Source: Diplocarpon mali (taxonomy: Eukaryota > Ascomycota > Leotiomycetes > Helotiales > Drepanopezizaceae). Taken from it: 64,000 bases of DNA. This document shows positions 47,012 to 57,009 of the stretch, piece after piece. Below the pieces are notes generated by a model that ran no database searches, had not been told where the DNA came from, and worked only from the letters and a program-made list of their open reading frames with translations. The stretch is taken from the NCBI GenBank assembly GCA_024741835.1, contig JAENRP010000057.1, forward strand, positions 62,001 through 126,000. The letters are read 5' to 3'. The translations under genes were made by a program, and so were the position numbers. Within the stretch, counting starts at the first letter, position 1, and every line of letters begins with the position of its first letter.

Positions 47012-49290
47012 CTAGCAAGATAAAATTAGATTGGAATTTAGCCACTTGCTATACATCATCCAGAGCGTTTAAGCACATGCGCTCATAGTGTGATAATTAA
47101 CTGGACCCCATTGACTTCTCAAAATTTTATTTGATAGAGCCCGAATTGAACAATCCAAACGGTATACCACAGAAATGGATACAGAAAGAAGAAACATTGA
47201 AGATCTCACAGATGCAAGAGCACACTGTCTAGGGCATCCTGCTATTGAGCAATACGCTGCTACCATCTGAAGTGTGGGATTCTTCACAATAATGCTGGAA
47301 AAATAGCAAGAAAAACAGTAAGAGCCTTGGTGATGCAAGGATCCTGGATCGCTCAGGGTTAGATGCGTTTCTGAGGGCATCGCAGGTTTTGTCCACGCTA
47401 GCACATCCAGGTTGTAACCCAGGAGAACTCGGATTCTCAACTAAACTTTCTTGTGAGACAGTAAGGATTGACTTAAGCGAAACTCCTAGTGTAACAGCGA
47501 TGGTGCTCTGTCAAGCGCCAAGGGCTGCTGGAAGAACAGGTGTTCATTATGTTGCTTGTACAAGAGGCGGCTATCCATACGTATTAGTGATAGACAGCAA
47601 GGGAGAGCCTGAGAGAAGTACATGACAGATTGTTCTTTCCACATGTACCTCTGTTCTGGTTGGATCTACAATGCTGCAACTGATAGTAGTATTAAAATAC
47701 ACCTAGGTAGGTAGAGTTCGATTTTCATATATTTTTCCCTTTCAATATAATATGTTAGTTTTGAACTATATAGCATAAGCGGAAAACGCTATGGTCGGAT
47801 TAGGTATAAAGAAAAAGTAGTATAAAAACTAATTTACTTTAATATTTAGCCTAATATACCTATGAGGGACTCTGATTCCTTAGATAAGAGTCTAACCTAT
47901 AATTGAGTCGATAGCTTTCCCCTCTGGATTTTGGGCTCAAGGAGGCGTCTGGGCAGATAGAGTCGCTTGAGGTTCCTTATTTCAAGGCAAGGCCCCCTTG
48001 CTAATAGCGGCTATTTATTTGATTATAGTAAGCGTCTTACTATTTAGCAACTGCTCTTAACCACAACCCTTCGAAGTGACTTTCAACTTTCAGATATAAA
48101 TTTTCAAAGCTAGGGCTAAATCTTCGAAACGTATCCTTTCCCCCCATTTTTCCTATATACTACAAGCTGCCTTATTCCCTCTTTCATATATTACCTAGCC
48201 CCTCTCTGCGCTATAGATATATATTTAAAAAAAATCAGACTACATAAGTAGAGGTCGAAATGTAGAAGGTATCTATAAAAGAGGCAGTGAAGTTTTATTT
48301 AATTCCAAAGCTTTCGGAAATTTCTAGCTTTGTTCGACTCGGAATTTAATATTTCGCAGTCGAAAGGAATGATTCTTAGCTTTGCAAACTCTTTCAGAAT
48401 AATCTACAGATTTGTAAGAGAAACCGGGTACAGGTATTGAGTCGTTGCCTCCAATCGAATTTCAGTGTTGTACCCTGTTTTTGGAGAGCGGAGGCTGCCC
48501 CAGATCAGAATCAAATAAATCGGCATCACGCTACAAGGCACACAAATACTGAACTTTTTCCTTGTGTCTCAAGGCAGATCTGCTACTTCAATAAGCGAAA
48601 CTCCATGTACAGAGATGCTACTTCGTATTTCGAGTATAATACTTCGAAGAATGTAAAAATGTCCATCTGGTCACCTTTTCAGGGAACGAATTTTAAGAGA
48701 ATAGAATTACCCGTGCACACACGCTAATATTGTGATTGTTTGGCCTGCGACGAGGTATCAGGTTAAGAGTGTCACTGGCACAGCTGTAAATTTTCTTAGG
48801 GTTGAAACACAACACTTCCTACAGATCATTTTCTGCAATAGCTTTCATTCTGCCTGGTACAGTCTCATTTATTTACTATGACGCTATCACAAAGGTGATT
48901 TCATCGTAAGAGTTTTAGAGTGATTGTGTTTACAGTCAAATCCGCGACGTGTTTAATGTTCCTCAACACCCTGTAACCCCCTGATATTCTTCCCTGCTAG
49001 TGAAAGCAGTGTTATGCTTATTTACCTACCTCAAGGACCTTGAGCACTTCCATTTATGCCTTATGGCCTTATGCTGCTTTACAGTTGTTTCCCCCAACCC
49101 AGATCTATCGCACTAGCGGTGCCGCTCTGTCAGTTGAAGACACGGTTGCCGCTCCTCTATAAGCGAAGAAGGCTGAAGGCGAGCGTGTTTATGGTGCGGC
49201 TTCTCCGTCGATAAAGGCAACAGTTTCCTCTCTATACTTCCTCTCTCTTCAATAAACACTCCCTCTTCTTCAAGCTCGACAATTCAAGAG

Positions 49291-49362
49291 GTAAGTTTCT
49301 GGTTATATACCTATTCTGCTCCTTCACAGATCAACACTATTGTCTCTGGCTTCCTATCTCAG
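49291..49362 (+). other. Possible 5' UTR intron of PDI
   Basis: A strong donor GTAAGT follows a CT-rich likely leader, and AG acceptors occur at 49328-49329 and 49361-49362. The longer form (72 nt) has a typical length. Transcript data are needed to choose. Confidence 0.4.
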
Positions 49363-49383
49363 CTTGGCCCCTGCAGAACTACT

Positions 49384-49423
49384 AACTAATCGACGATTTG
49401 ATAAACTAATCGACGATTTGATA
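49384..49423. repeat. 20-bp tandem duplication in the PDI leader
   Basis: Two perfect 20-bp copies lie head to tail, each containing ATCGACGAT. They sit 33 bp before the PDI start codon and therefore probably lie in the transcribed leader. Confidence 0.92.
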
Positions 49424-49456
49424 CAAGGCTACTTTCTACCTCCAGCTTCTGTCAAT

Positions 49457-51237
49457 ATGCGTACATTCTCAGCTTTGGCAGCAGGCCTTGTCAGCGCCGC
49501 TGTAGCATCAGCTTCCGACGTTGCCTCCCTCACACAAGATACATTCCCAGATTTCGTCAAAGATAATGAGTTGGTTCTAGCGGAGTGTAAGTAATTCTTA
49601 ATCTCGGCGTCAACTAAATGATGAGTACAAGCTAATTCCCTCTATATCTAGTCTTCGCAGTATGTTTCCACTGATCCTGTACACTGTCGGACAAAGCTAA
49701 CACTACTCTTCTTCGTATAGCCATGGTGGTAAGTTCCCTCACGACACCTGTTCAAAAGTGAAATACTAATTCATGAAATAGCGGACATTGCAAGGCACTT
49801 GCACCTGAGTACGAAGAGGCGGCGACAACATTGAAGGAGAAAAATATCAAGTTGGCAAAGGTCGACTGTACAGAGGAGGTCGATCTCTGCAAGACCTTTG
49901 GTGTTGAGGGTTACCCAACTTTGAAGGTCTTCCGAGGTCCCGACAATGTCAACGCATACTCGGGCGCCAGGAAGGCACCAGCGTGAGTCAACTCCTGCGT
50001 TGAAATATTAGCCGGAGTTCACCAATATTGATTCGGATTTGGTAGGATTATTTCATACATGACCAAGCAATCTCTACCCGCTGTTTCGACTTTGACGAAG
50101 GACACTCTGGAGGACTTCAAGACCGCTGATAAGGTGGTTTTGGTTGCTTACTTCGCCGCCGATGACAAGTCCTCCAACGAAACCTTCACTGCCGTCGCTG
50201 AGAAGCTCCGTGACAATTTCCTCTTCGGCGCCACAAACGATGCTGATATAGCCAAAGCTGAAGGCGTCACCGCCCCGGCTCTTGTCCTATACAAGTCTTT
50301 CGATGAGGGTAAGACTGTCTTCACTGAGACTTTCGACGCGGAGTCTATCGAAAAGTTCGCCAACACCGAATCCATTCCATTGATCGGTGAACTTGGCCCA
50401 GAGACATACTCTGGATACATGGCCAGCGGAGTTCCTTTGGCTTACATCTTTGCTGAGACCGAGGAAGAGCGATCCACCCTTGCCAAGTCCCTCAAGGAGG
50501 TTGCAGAGCGCCATCGAGGCAAGGTTAGCTTTGCTACCATTGACGCCAAAGCGTACGGTGCCCATGCTGGTAACTTGAACCTCAAGGTCGATAAGTGGCC
50601 AGCTTTCGCAATCCAGGATACCGTCAAAAACAAGAAGTTCCCTCACGACCAAGAAAAGGAGATCAATGCCGAGCTTATCGGCAGATTCGTCTCCGATTTC
50701 GTTGAAGGCAAAATCGAGCCAAGCATCAAGTCTGAGCCTATCCCAGAAACCCAAGAAGGCCCTGTCCAAGTTGTCGTTGCTAAGAACTACGATGATATTG
50801 TCTTGGAGGACAAGAAAGATGTTTTGATTGAATTTTACGCACCATGGTGTGGCCACTGCAAGGCTCTTGCCCCCAAGTACGACATCCTCGGCCAATTGTA
50901 CGTTGATGGTGGCTTCACGGATAAAGTCACTATCGCTAAGGTCGACGCTACCGCGAATGATGTTCCCGACGAGGTTCAAGGCTTTCCTACTATCAAGCTC
51001 TACAAGGCTGGCGACAAGAAGAACCCGGTTTCGTACGAGGGGGACCGCAGCATCGAGGATCTCATCAAGTTTGTCAAGGAGAATGGTAAATACGGTGTTG
51101 AGGTTGCCTACGAGGAAGATGTCGAGGTCGAGGCGCCAGAGTCGTTGGCCCAGCAGCCTATCGTGGCTACTGAGGCTGAGGAGACTGCAAGCGAGGCTAA
51201 AGCCAGCGAGACGGCTGAGCCTCATGATGAGCTGTAA
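49457..51237 (+). CDS. PDI1: Protein disulfide isomerase with two CGHC active sites
   Basis: PDI forms and rearranges disulfides in the ER lumen. Five exons are 49457-49586, 49652-49659, 49721-49728, 49782-49982 and 50046-51237, giving 512 aa. Exons 2 and 3 are only 8 nt each, yet restoring them gives [20 protein letters not shown], an exact thioredoxin active site (C49-C52). The second CGHC is at about 384-387 in [17 protein letters not shown] signal peptide ([19 protein letters not shown]) starts the protein and the ER-retention signal HDEL ends it. The domain order is a-b-b'-a' plus an acidic tail, standard for fungal Pdi1. Introns are 65, 61, 53 and 63 nt. Confidence 0.96.
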
Positions 51238-51693
51238 CGGGTATGAATTGCCTGACGGAAAAGTATCTTCTCTGTATCGTTTTTGTCTCCTGGGAGCCAG
51301 GAAGCAGGATCAAGGAACTTGTTGGGATTGAGCCGGCTCTGACAGTAAATTTCTCGCGAAAGTTTTTCTGAATATATGTATCCTAGATAAGCCAATGTGA
51401 TTTGATAGTACCATGCGAAAGGGCTGCTTGAAGGATCGGTTACTTGCGTCTTGTCTAATCACGGTTGTTGAGGGCTGTACGCTCAACGGTACTTCAGAAT
51501 GACAGGGCAGGATTCGCTGATCAGAGCAGTTAGCTCGAGAAGGAATCCGGGGCGAGGTCCGGCGCTCCAATTGTGGGAAGCCTAACTACAATCGTCCAAG
51601 GCTCGGTGAGAGCAACAATCGCCCTACTCCAAGCACTTTTTCTCAATTCTCAAGCCACACTAGTCCTCCACATTCTATTAAGAATCCATCAAC
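51238..51693. other. Short intergenic region after PDI
   Basis: It holds the PDI 3' UTR and the promoter of the next gene in the same direction. Nothing else is seen. Confidence 0.5.
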
Positions 51694-52283
51694 ATGTTGC
51701 CATCTCGCGTTATCAGACCGGTTATGCGTGTCTCATCCGCAACCGTAAACGTATCCCGAAGCTTCCAAACCTCTACTCGAAGATTCGCAGACGTGACACC
51801 ACTGCCTGTTCGCAAGCCTGTAGGCGCTTTCCGCGGAGGGTCAGTACTTTATTCTCATTTGTGGGGTGGAGGACTTGGGCACAATGCTGCCATCATGCCA
51901 TCCTCACGCCTAATTCTTGGGGTGTAGCTCTCAGGGAGTACATAGGAACCTTCTTGCTAACGGTATCATCTTTGCAGACTGTTCGGTTTCCTTCTAGGCT
52001 CTACACTGGCCGGCGCAGGTGTTTACTACTACGTCCTGGATGAATACAAGGTCTCGAATGGGTTGTTGACGGAAGATATCTATGTAAGTTTTGCAGCTAG
52101 CTCATGATTCCTCTCTGGACAAGATCTCAGAGTCCGAAAAGTCTTTTAGGTGTTGCTTGCAGTTATTTGAAGCTCTAGCTGACAGCGGTTGCACAGAGCC
52201 TGCAAGCTTCGGTCCAACGTGTTCATTCGTATGTACAAACACTTGAGGAGAAGCTCATTGAGCTAGAACAGAAGAAGAAGTGA
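51694..52283 (+). CDS. Small mitochondrial membrane protein, uncharacterised
   Basis: Three exons (51694-51839, 51978-52083, 52197-52283) give 112 aa; introns are 138 and 113 nt. The N-terminus is a classic mitochondrial presequence, rich in Arg and Ser without acidic residues (MLPSRVIRPVMRVSSATVNV). One membrane helix follows at about residues 49-68 (LFGFLLGSTLAGAGVYYYVL), then a predicted coiled coil (LQASVQRVHSYVQTLEEKLI) ending in KKK. This layout suggests an inner-membrane protein with a short soluble coiled coil. I recall similar unnamed fungal proteins but no function; a MICOS or respiratory-assembly factor is possible. Confidence 0.78.
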
Positions 52284-52650
52284 GCGGAGGATGACACCGG
52301 CACATAAGCGGATAATGGAAGTACACATTCGTCGAGTTTGGAGCGGAGTAATTTGGCAAGGGGGGGATCATGATGGCAAATTTCCGAGCATCGTGGACAG
52401 CAGGTCTCTCGATTCTCCTGCTATGTAGCTGCAAGCATGAGATGGTTTGCTGCAGATATATCAAAATGACACGATAACAAGCTGTACCTCTATTACAATT
52501 GTACGTCGCACACTCGTGGTTCTGCGCGCGCTGCATATGAGCAACCGCTGAATTATCCTAGCCTCGCTTCAAATTTTCCTGACTCCACACGCGACTTGCG
52601 ATCACATCTCAACCTCCCCATATACACAGCCGGCATGAATCCATGACATA
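52284..52650. other. Intergenic region before VPS71
   Basis: About 370 bp contain the 3' UTR of the mitochondrial protein gene and the VPS71 promoter. No features are seen. Confidence 0.45.
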
Positions 52651-53629
52651 ATGATAAATTTCGGCGTCAGGGAAGTCGTAAACTCGAAGAGCAGCGCTCC
52701 GGGCTGGGTTCTCGTTCCAGAAACGGGATTTAATGCTTCCGTTGCATGCTTGCAGCCTTCTTCTCGAAAACGCGCTCGCAACCAGAATGTCGCCACCAGC
52801 CATGAAACCACCGCGAGGCAAGATGCCAAAGTAGTCCGGGAGCTCGCTGCTCTTGATCGCGAAAATTATAGAGATGTTTCGATACCAGTCCCCACACGAC
52901 ACCGCGACAATGCCGGGCGAGGTAGGGCTTTTCGCATTCAAGATAATCTACATTTACGTACATCATGCTGAGAAAGGGCCTATAGTAAGCCACGGCAAAG
53001 TCACATCCGCCGTTCGAAAGATCCTTCAGTCTCAGAAAACATTCGCAAACTATCTCTCAGACTTCGAAGCCCTCGCACAAAATTCCTCGGGGGTCCCTGC
53101 AGTCGTGGCATCCTCAGTAACAGCTCCCGTCGTACGAGCTACTCCCGGCACATCAAGCCTTCATCTCACGAGCAAAGGCTCGCGCTCGCACAAGAAGAAA
53201 GATCGCAATGCCGTCTTGAAGCCCACGCCCCTTTGTCGAGTCTCTTCCGCCGCTGCTTTTACCCCAGCAGCCATCAAATCTGAGCCCAGCACTGCTGATG
53301 CGCCTCTGCCTGACGTGCCCGTGCTCTCACAGGGGAGCTCTGCCCTGCCCAAACCGCACCCGGGAGACACAGATTCGCTGCTGGTATCGCGAATACCGAC
53401 GATTCCTTCACAAGCGGAGATAGACAAGCTGTTGGCAGCGCCGCCGCTGACTTACAACGAGGCCAGAGGACCGTGGGTGGAGGAGGATATGAGGAAGCCC
53501 GTGAGGCAGTTCTGTGAGATATGTGGATACTGGGGGAGAGTTAAGTGTATGAGATGTGGTAGCAAGGTTTGTGCTTTGGAATGCTTGATGCAGCATCATG
53601 TCGATTGCTTGACGAGGTATGGGGCGTAA
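52651..53629 (+). CDS. VPS71: HIT-type zinc finger protein, SWR1 complex subunit Vps71/Swc6
   Basis: Swc6 helps the SWR1 remodeller insert histone H2A.Z. Exons 52651-52921 and 52986-53629 give 304 aa; the 64-nt intron joins HRDNAGR to VSHGKVTSAVRKILQSQKTF, the conserved helix typical of this family. The C-terminal zf-HIT is complete (about residues 266-304): CEICGYWGRVKCMRCGSKVC, then CLMQHHVDC. The middle is Ser/Pro-rich. The position of the finger at the extreme C-terminus distinguishes it from Bcd1 and Hit1. Confidence 0.9.
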
Positions 53630-53874
53630 GTGTGCTTGTATTGGAATTTCGGGCATCTATTGTGGTCACGCAAAGTGCTAATGGTTTAAATCATTCATTA
53701 CTGCCTACAGCGCACCTTTCTTGCTGCTGAGCGAAAGATATACACAGGATGGATACCTGGACAGCTTCTTGTTCCACACCTTGCTATCAAGCCATAAGCA
53801 TACATCTCATCTCATCGTAATATTTCATAGACTCATAAAGATCCGTACTACAAGTTGGATCCTCTGTCCAAGGC

Positions 53875-54372
53875 TTAGTACTTCCCTGCCATCACAAGAG
53901 ATCTCATAGCCTCGATAGTTCCCTCAACAGCCATCCTACCCAGTTTCCCTTCTTTCTCCTTTAAAGCTCTCAATTCCTCCACCTGAATCCCTGGATGTCT
54001 CCACTCGAAAACATAGGTCAAATACAGCTCCCCCTCCGCGCCCTCACTCACAACATTACTGACATGGCTACCGTCTGGCTGCTCAAACTCCACCCTTATA
54101 TCCTCATACGCCGTCACGACCTCCTTCACCACCTTGTGATTTTCACAAAACGTGACCTCCCGCACCGTAACTTCGTTGCCGCTGACGGCGTCGGTAGTCT
54201 TCGAGAGCACGGTGGTAGATTTAATGGCTTTGGGTACGAAGGTCTCTGCTGAACGTATTTTGAGCTGAAGCATGGCCCATACTTGGGCGCGGGTGAGTAT
54301 GGGTAATGCCCCTGGTGGATTGAGCATGGCGGTGAATGCGACGTTATTTGTTAATGTTTCCATGTTTGTCAT
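53875..54372 (-). CDS. AtaL-like SRPBCC (START-fold) protein
   Basis: The first ATG gives 165 aa (MTNMETLTNNVAFTA). The sequence fits the DUF1857/AtaL-like family: NPPGALPILTRAQVWAMLQL, then KIRSAETFVP, and a C-terminal FEWRHPG plus helix. These are SRPBCC-fold ligand-binding proteins; one member lies in the acetylaranotin cluster, but most are standalone and of unknown function. The gene has no intron, and no biosynthetic gene lies nearby, so a housekeeping or ligand-binding role is more likely than secondary metabolism. It is divergent from the WSS1-like gene. Confidence 0.85.
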   Translation of the reverse strand: MTNMETLTNNVAFTAMLNPPGALPILTRAQVWAMLQLKIRSAETFVPKAIKSTTVLSKTTDAVSGNEVTVREVTFCENHKVVKEVVTAYEDIRVEFEQPDGSHVSNVVSEGAEGELYLTYVFEWRHPGIQVEELRALKEKEGKLGRMAVEGTIEAMRSLVMAGKY

Positions 54373-54776
54373 TGTGAAGGTGGGAAATTGCAATAGCTTT
54401 TTTGTGTTAATGATTGACTAATGTTGGTGTATGAATTACTTCGGATAATGGAGAAGGACGTTAACCAAATTCATACTTATGTATCCGCTTGATCAATGAC
54501 GTCCTGCTTATGTCCTGCTTACCTACATGGATGCTAGCTTCACAAACACCGAGACGTCGAAGCGGGACTGCGCTAAGACGATTAGAGCTCGAGGATATGA
54601 GTTTATGATTGATAATGATGTTTGAAACGGAAAATATTGCGTTGGCCAAGCAGCATGCTGATGTGCCCTCATTGGTGGCGACACGTGAGTTCGTGACATC
54701 TTTGAGCGCGTTTCTATCAATGGACGACTTTTAACTTAGCCCACCCCACTTCAATATCGCCTCACACAGCCCCAAA
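54373..54776. promoter_or_regulatory. Divergent promoter of the AtaL-like and WSS1-like genes
   Basis: About 400 bp separate the two start codons. No TATA box or repeat stands out. Confidence 0.5.
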
Positions 54777-56111
54777 ATGCCGTTGGGGTGGGAGAGGATC
54801 AACGTGAAGCAGTCACAACCCAACAAGAATATTGTCTTCATCAAACCACGCCCAGGGCCGGATGAGAAGACTTCCAAGGACTACCTTGAGCGGATTGCCG
54901 CGCAATGTCTCCCTATTATGAACAAACACCACTTGGCAGTAGCCTCTCTTGAGGAATACGAGCCTAACCAGGAATTCTGGGGTCGTAATTTTAATGGGGG
55001 CGAAGTCATCCAGCTGGTACTGAAGTCTCCTTCGACAGGACACTGGCTGCCGTTCAAGTTCGTCCAGATGGTTATGATGCACGAGTTGGCGCACAACAAA
55101 CACATGGACCACTCGAAAGCTTTTTGGGCCGTACGGAACGAGTTTTCGACCGAAATGAAAGGTCTGTGGGAGAAAGGCTATGTTGGAGAAGGATTATGGG
55201 GCAAGGGGGTGCTGCTGGAGAACGGAACTTTCAATCGTGAAACTCTTGAGGATGGAGAGACTCTGCCTGCACATATGTGTGGCGGTACGTTTCGAACCCG
55301 AGGAGGCAAGAAGCGGAAGGGCAAGCCTAAGATCACATACAAGGAGAGACAAGAGCGTAGGATCCTAAAGAAGTTCGGTGTCAATGGTGTAGCTTTGGGT
55401 GCAGACGATGAAGTCAAAGCGAAGTTGGAGAAAGGGAAGAAACCGGTCGGCAAACCTCGAGTTGCCGGCAGTTTCAGGGGAAGAGAGTTACGAGCTGCGG
55501 CTGCCCTCGCCAGGTTCGAAGTCAAGGAGGAGCCACAGACCAAAGACGAGGACTTGGTTACTGACAGCGAGGCAGAAAGTGACCTGGAGGACGGTGTGTT
55601 CATTACATCTAAGCAAGAAGATGCGATGGACACCAACGGCAAGATACTCACCGACCGAAATGGACGTGGTATGGTCAAGGTGTGCGACGACGAAGACAAG
55701 GACGACGAAGATGCGAAGATGGAACTACTAGAATTACAAAGCATCCCAAGGATCCCTGGGCAATACTCATCAAAATACGTCTCGGAATCAAATACAGTCC
55801 CCAAACTGTTGACCTCCAACGTCTTGAAAATAGATCAGACATCGACGCCAGCCGAAAGAGCCATGGGGAAGCTTATATGGAAACACGACCCTGAGCCTGT
55901 AAAAAGGACGTCAATCACAGCTACTGGAGCGTGTCCAGTATGTTCAGTCATCAACGATGCAATAGCATTAACCTGCATGGTCTGCGCGAATGTTCTCAGA
56001 CCAGACTTCGTTGCGGATTCCTGGCGATGTAAGAGCTCGATTTGCGTTGACGGCGTTTATATCAACGCTGGGGATGTTGGACTGTGTGGGGTCTGCGGGA
56101 ACAGGAATTAG
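54777..56111 (+). CDS. WSS1: WSS1-like DNA-protein crosslink metalloprotease
   Basis: Wss1/SPRTN proteases cut proteins crosslinked to DNA. The gene is a single exon of 444 aa. A WLM domain occupies roughly residues 1-200, with zinc/catalytic motif HELAHNKHMDH at 102-112 (HExxH plus third His). The core also has EFWGRNFNGG and CGGTFRTRGGKKRKGKPKIT, as in fungal Wss1. A long acidic linker follows (about 225-340). The C-terminus has a RanBP2-type finger (ACPVCSVINDAIALTCMVCA) and a further Cys cluster (CKSSICVDG, CGVCGNRN). Yeast Wss1 is shorter (269 aa), so the extended C-terminus is a filamentous-fungal form. SUMO- or Cdc48-binding motifs are not clear by eye. Confidence 0.9.
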   Translation: MPLGWERINVKQSQPNKNIVFIKPRPGPDEKTSKDYLERIAAQCLPIMNKHHLAVASLEEYEPNQEFWGRNFNGGEVIQLVLKSPSTGHWLPFKFVQMVMMHELAHNKHMDHSKAFWAVRNEFSTEMKGLWEKGYVGEGLWGKGVLLENGTFNRETLEDGETLPAHMCGGTFRTRGGKKRKGKPKITYKERQERRILKKFGVNGVALGADDEVKAKLEKGKKPVGKPRVAGSFRGRELRAAAALARFEVKEEPQTKDEDLVTDSEAESDLEDGVFITSKQEDAMDTNGKILTDRNGRGMVKVCDDEDKDDEDAKMELLELQSIPRIPGQYSSKYVSESNTVPKLLTSNVLKIDQTSTPAERAMGKLIWKHDPEPVKRTSITATGACPVCSVINDAIALTCMVCANVLRPDFVADSWRCKSSICVDGVYINAGDVGLCGVCGNRN

Positions 56112-57009
56112 GTATTCTTGAAAGTGCTCCAAAGGCTGTATCGTGGCGAGGCCACTGGTAGACCAATTAACGAACAAATTAGAAGGATATGTCATCCACT
56201 GCGTTCTCCAGAGTGGATAACTCTCTTTTTCCTCCGAATCCGTTCGCAGTTGTCATTTTTTATTTCTCACTCCAAACTGATATCTTTGGTGAGAACTCCG
56301 CCCCTTCAGAAGCAAAATGCAAGGAAGCTTAAAATGCTAAGGGTTGTGGTTGGCTACACCCCCGCCCGCAGATTTGCGTGGTTTATAGCTGGCTCAACCG
56401 AGTCCTCTCCGAATTCGACACGATAGGCCCTTTGATTCGGCTGGGCAAGCCAATATCAGATTTCACTGATCACTCGGACAACTGTTCTGCTCTCCAGTCT
56501 AGCTCAAGCGTCTGTCAAGCATGCAAACATGTGTCAAGCACCCGTCCAGCACTACCTGCTTTCCAGGGATTTGGATCACATGCAATTGGGTATATCCTAC
56601 GAAGCATGACTATTGAAGCTGGCATGAGCATAACAGGGCAGCTCGGCCAGAGCTTGTTATCTCTCTTGTCAACAAGAAATAAATCGCGCATATGGTCTCA
56701 TGAGAAAGCTGCGTGAAAAGCCCGCAAATTTACGTGTTGGTGGATGTTGCTTCCGAGCTCAAGTGGCTTGCAGCGGGATGTCTTCGTTCGCATTGCATGC
56801 GCTCGTGGTAGGTGGTTAACAGGAATGCATGTTCAATATCATCTCTACCTCTCCGAAATTTTTTGTTCTTCATCCGATCCCAGTGGAAGCTTCGACTACT
56901 TGCGTCATTTAGATCCTGCTTCTATCTTGACAGCGTGTGTTGTTCATTTTGACGGCTACATTTCAAGCAACATATCTCGTTGCATCCTAAAACCTTCAAA
57001 CTTCGTGAT
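56112..57009. other. Leader and promoter region of the HAK transporter
   Basis: About 900 bp lie between the WSS1 stop and the HAK start. Several ATG-led short frames precede the HAK ATG and would be upstream ORFs if the transcript starts early. No protein features are seen. Confidence 0.45.

Larger units (their letters stand above)
47012..49456. other. AT-rich island and PDI upstream region
   Basis: From about 47640 to 48430 the sequence becomes strongly AT-rich, with many TA steps and stop codons in every frame. This looks like a fungal repeat mutated by RIP. No termini, transposase or reverse transcriptase motifs survive. A plus-strand frame at 47389-47625 is intact but unrecognised. From 48900 the region is normal promoter DNA leading to PDI. 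Confidence 0.5.

Noticed and set aside
47389..47625. Plus-strand 78-codon frame with protein-like texture
   Set aside because: No recognisable family or splice partners were found, and it sits beside the AT-rich island; evidence is too thin for a gene call.
53875..56111. AtaL-like gene as a sign of a secondary-metabolite cluster
   Set aside because: No synthase, transporter, oxygenase or cluster regulator lies nearby; neighbours are housekeeping genes.
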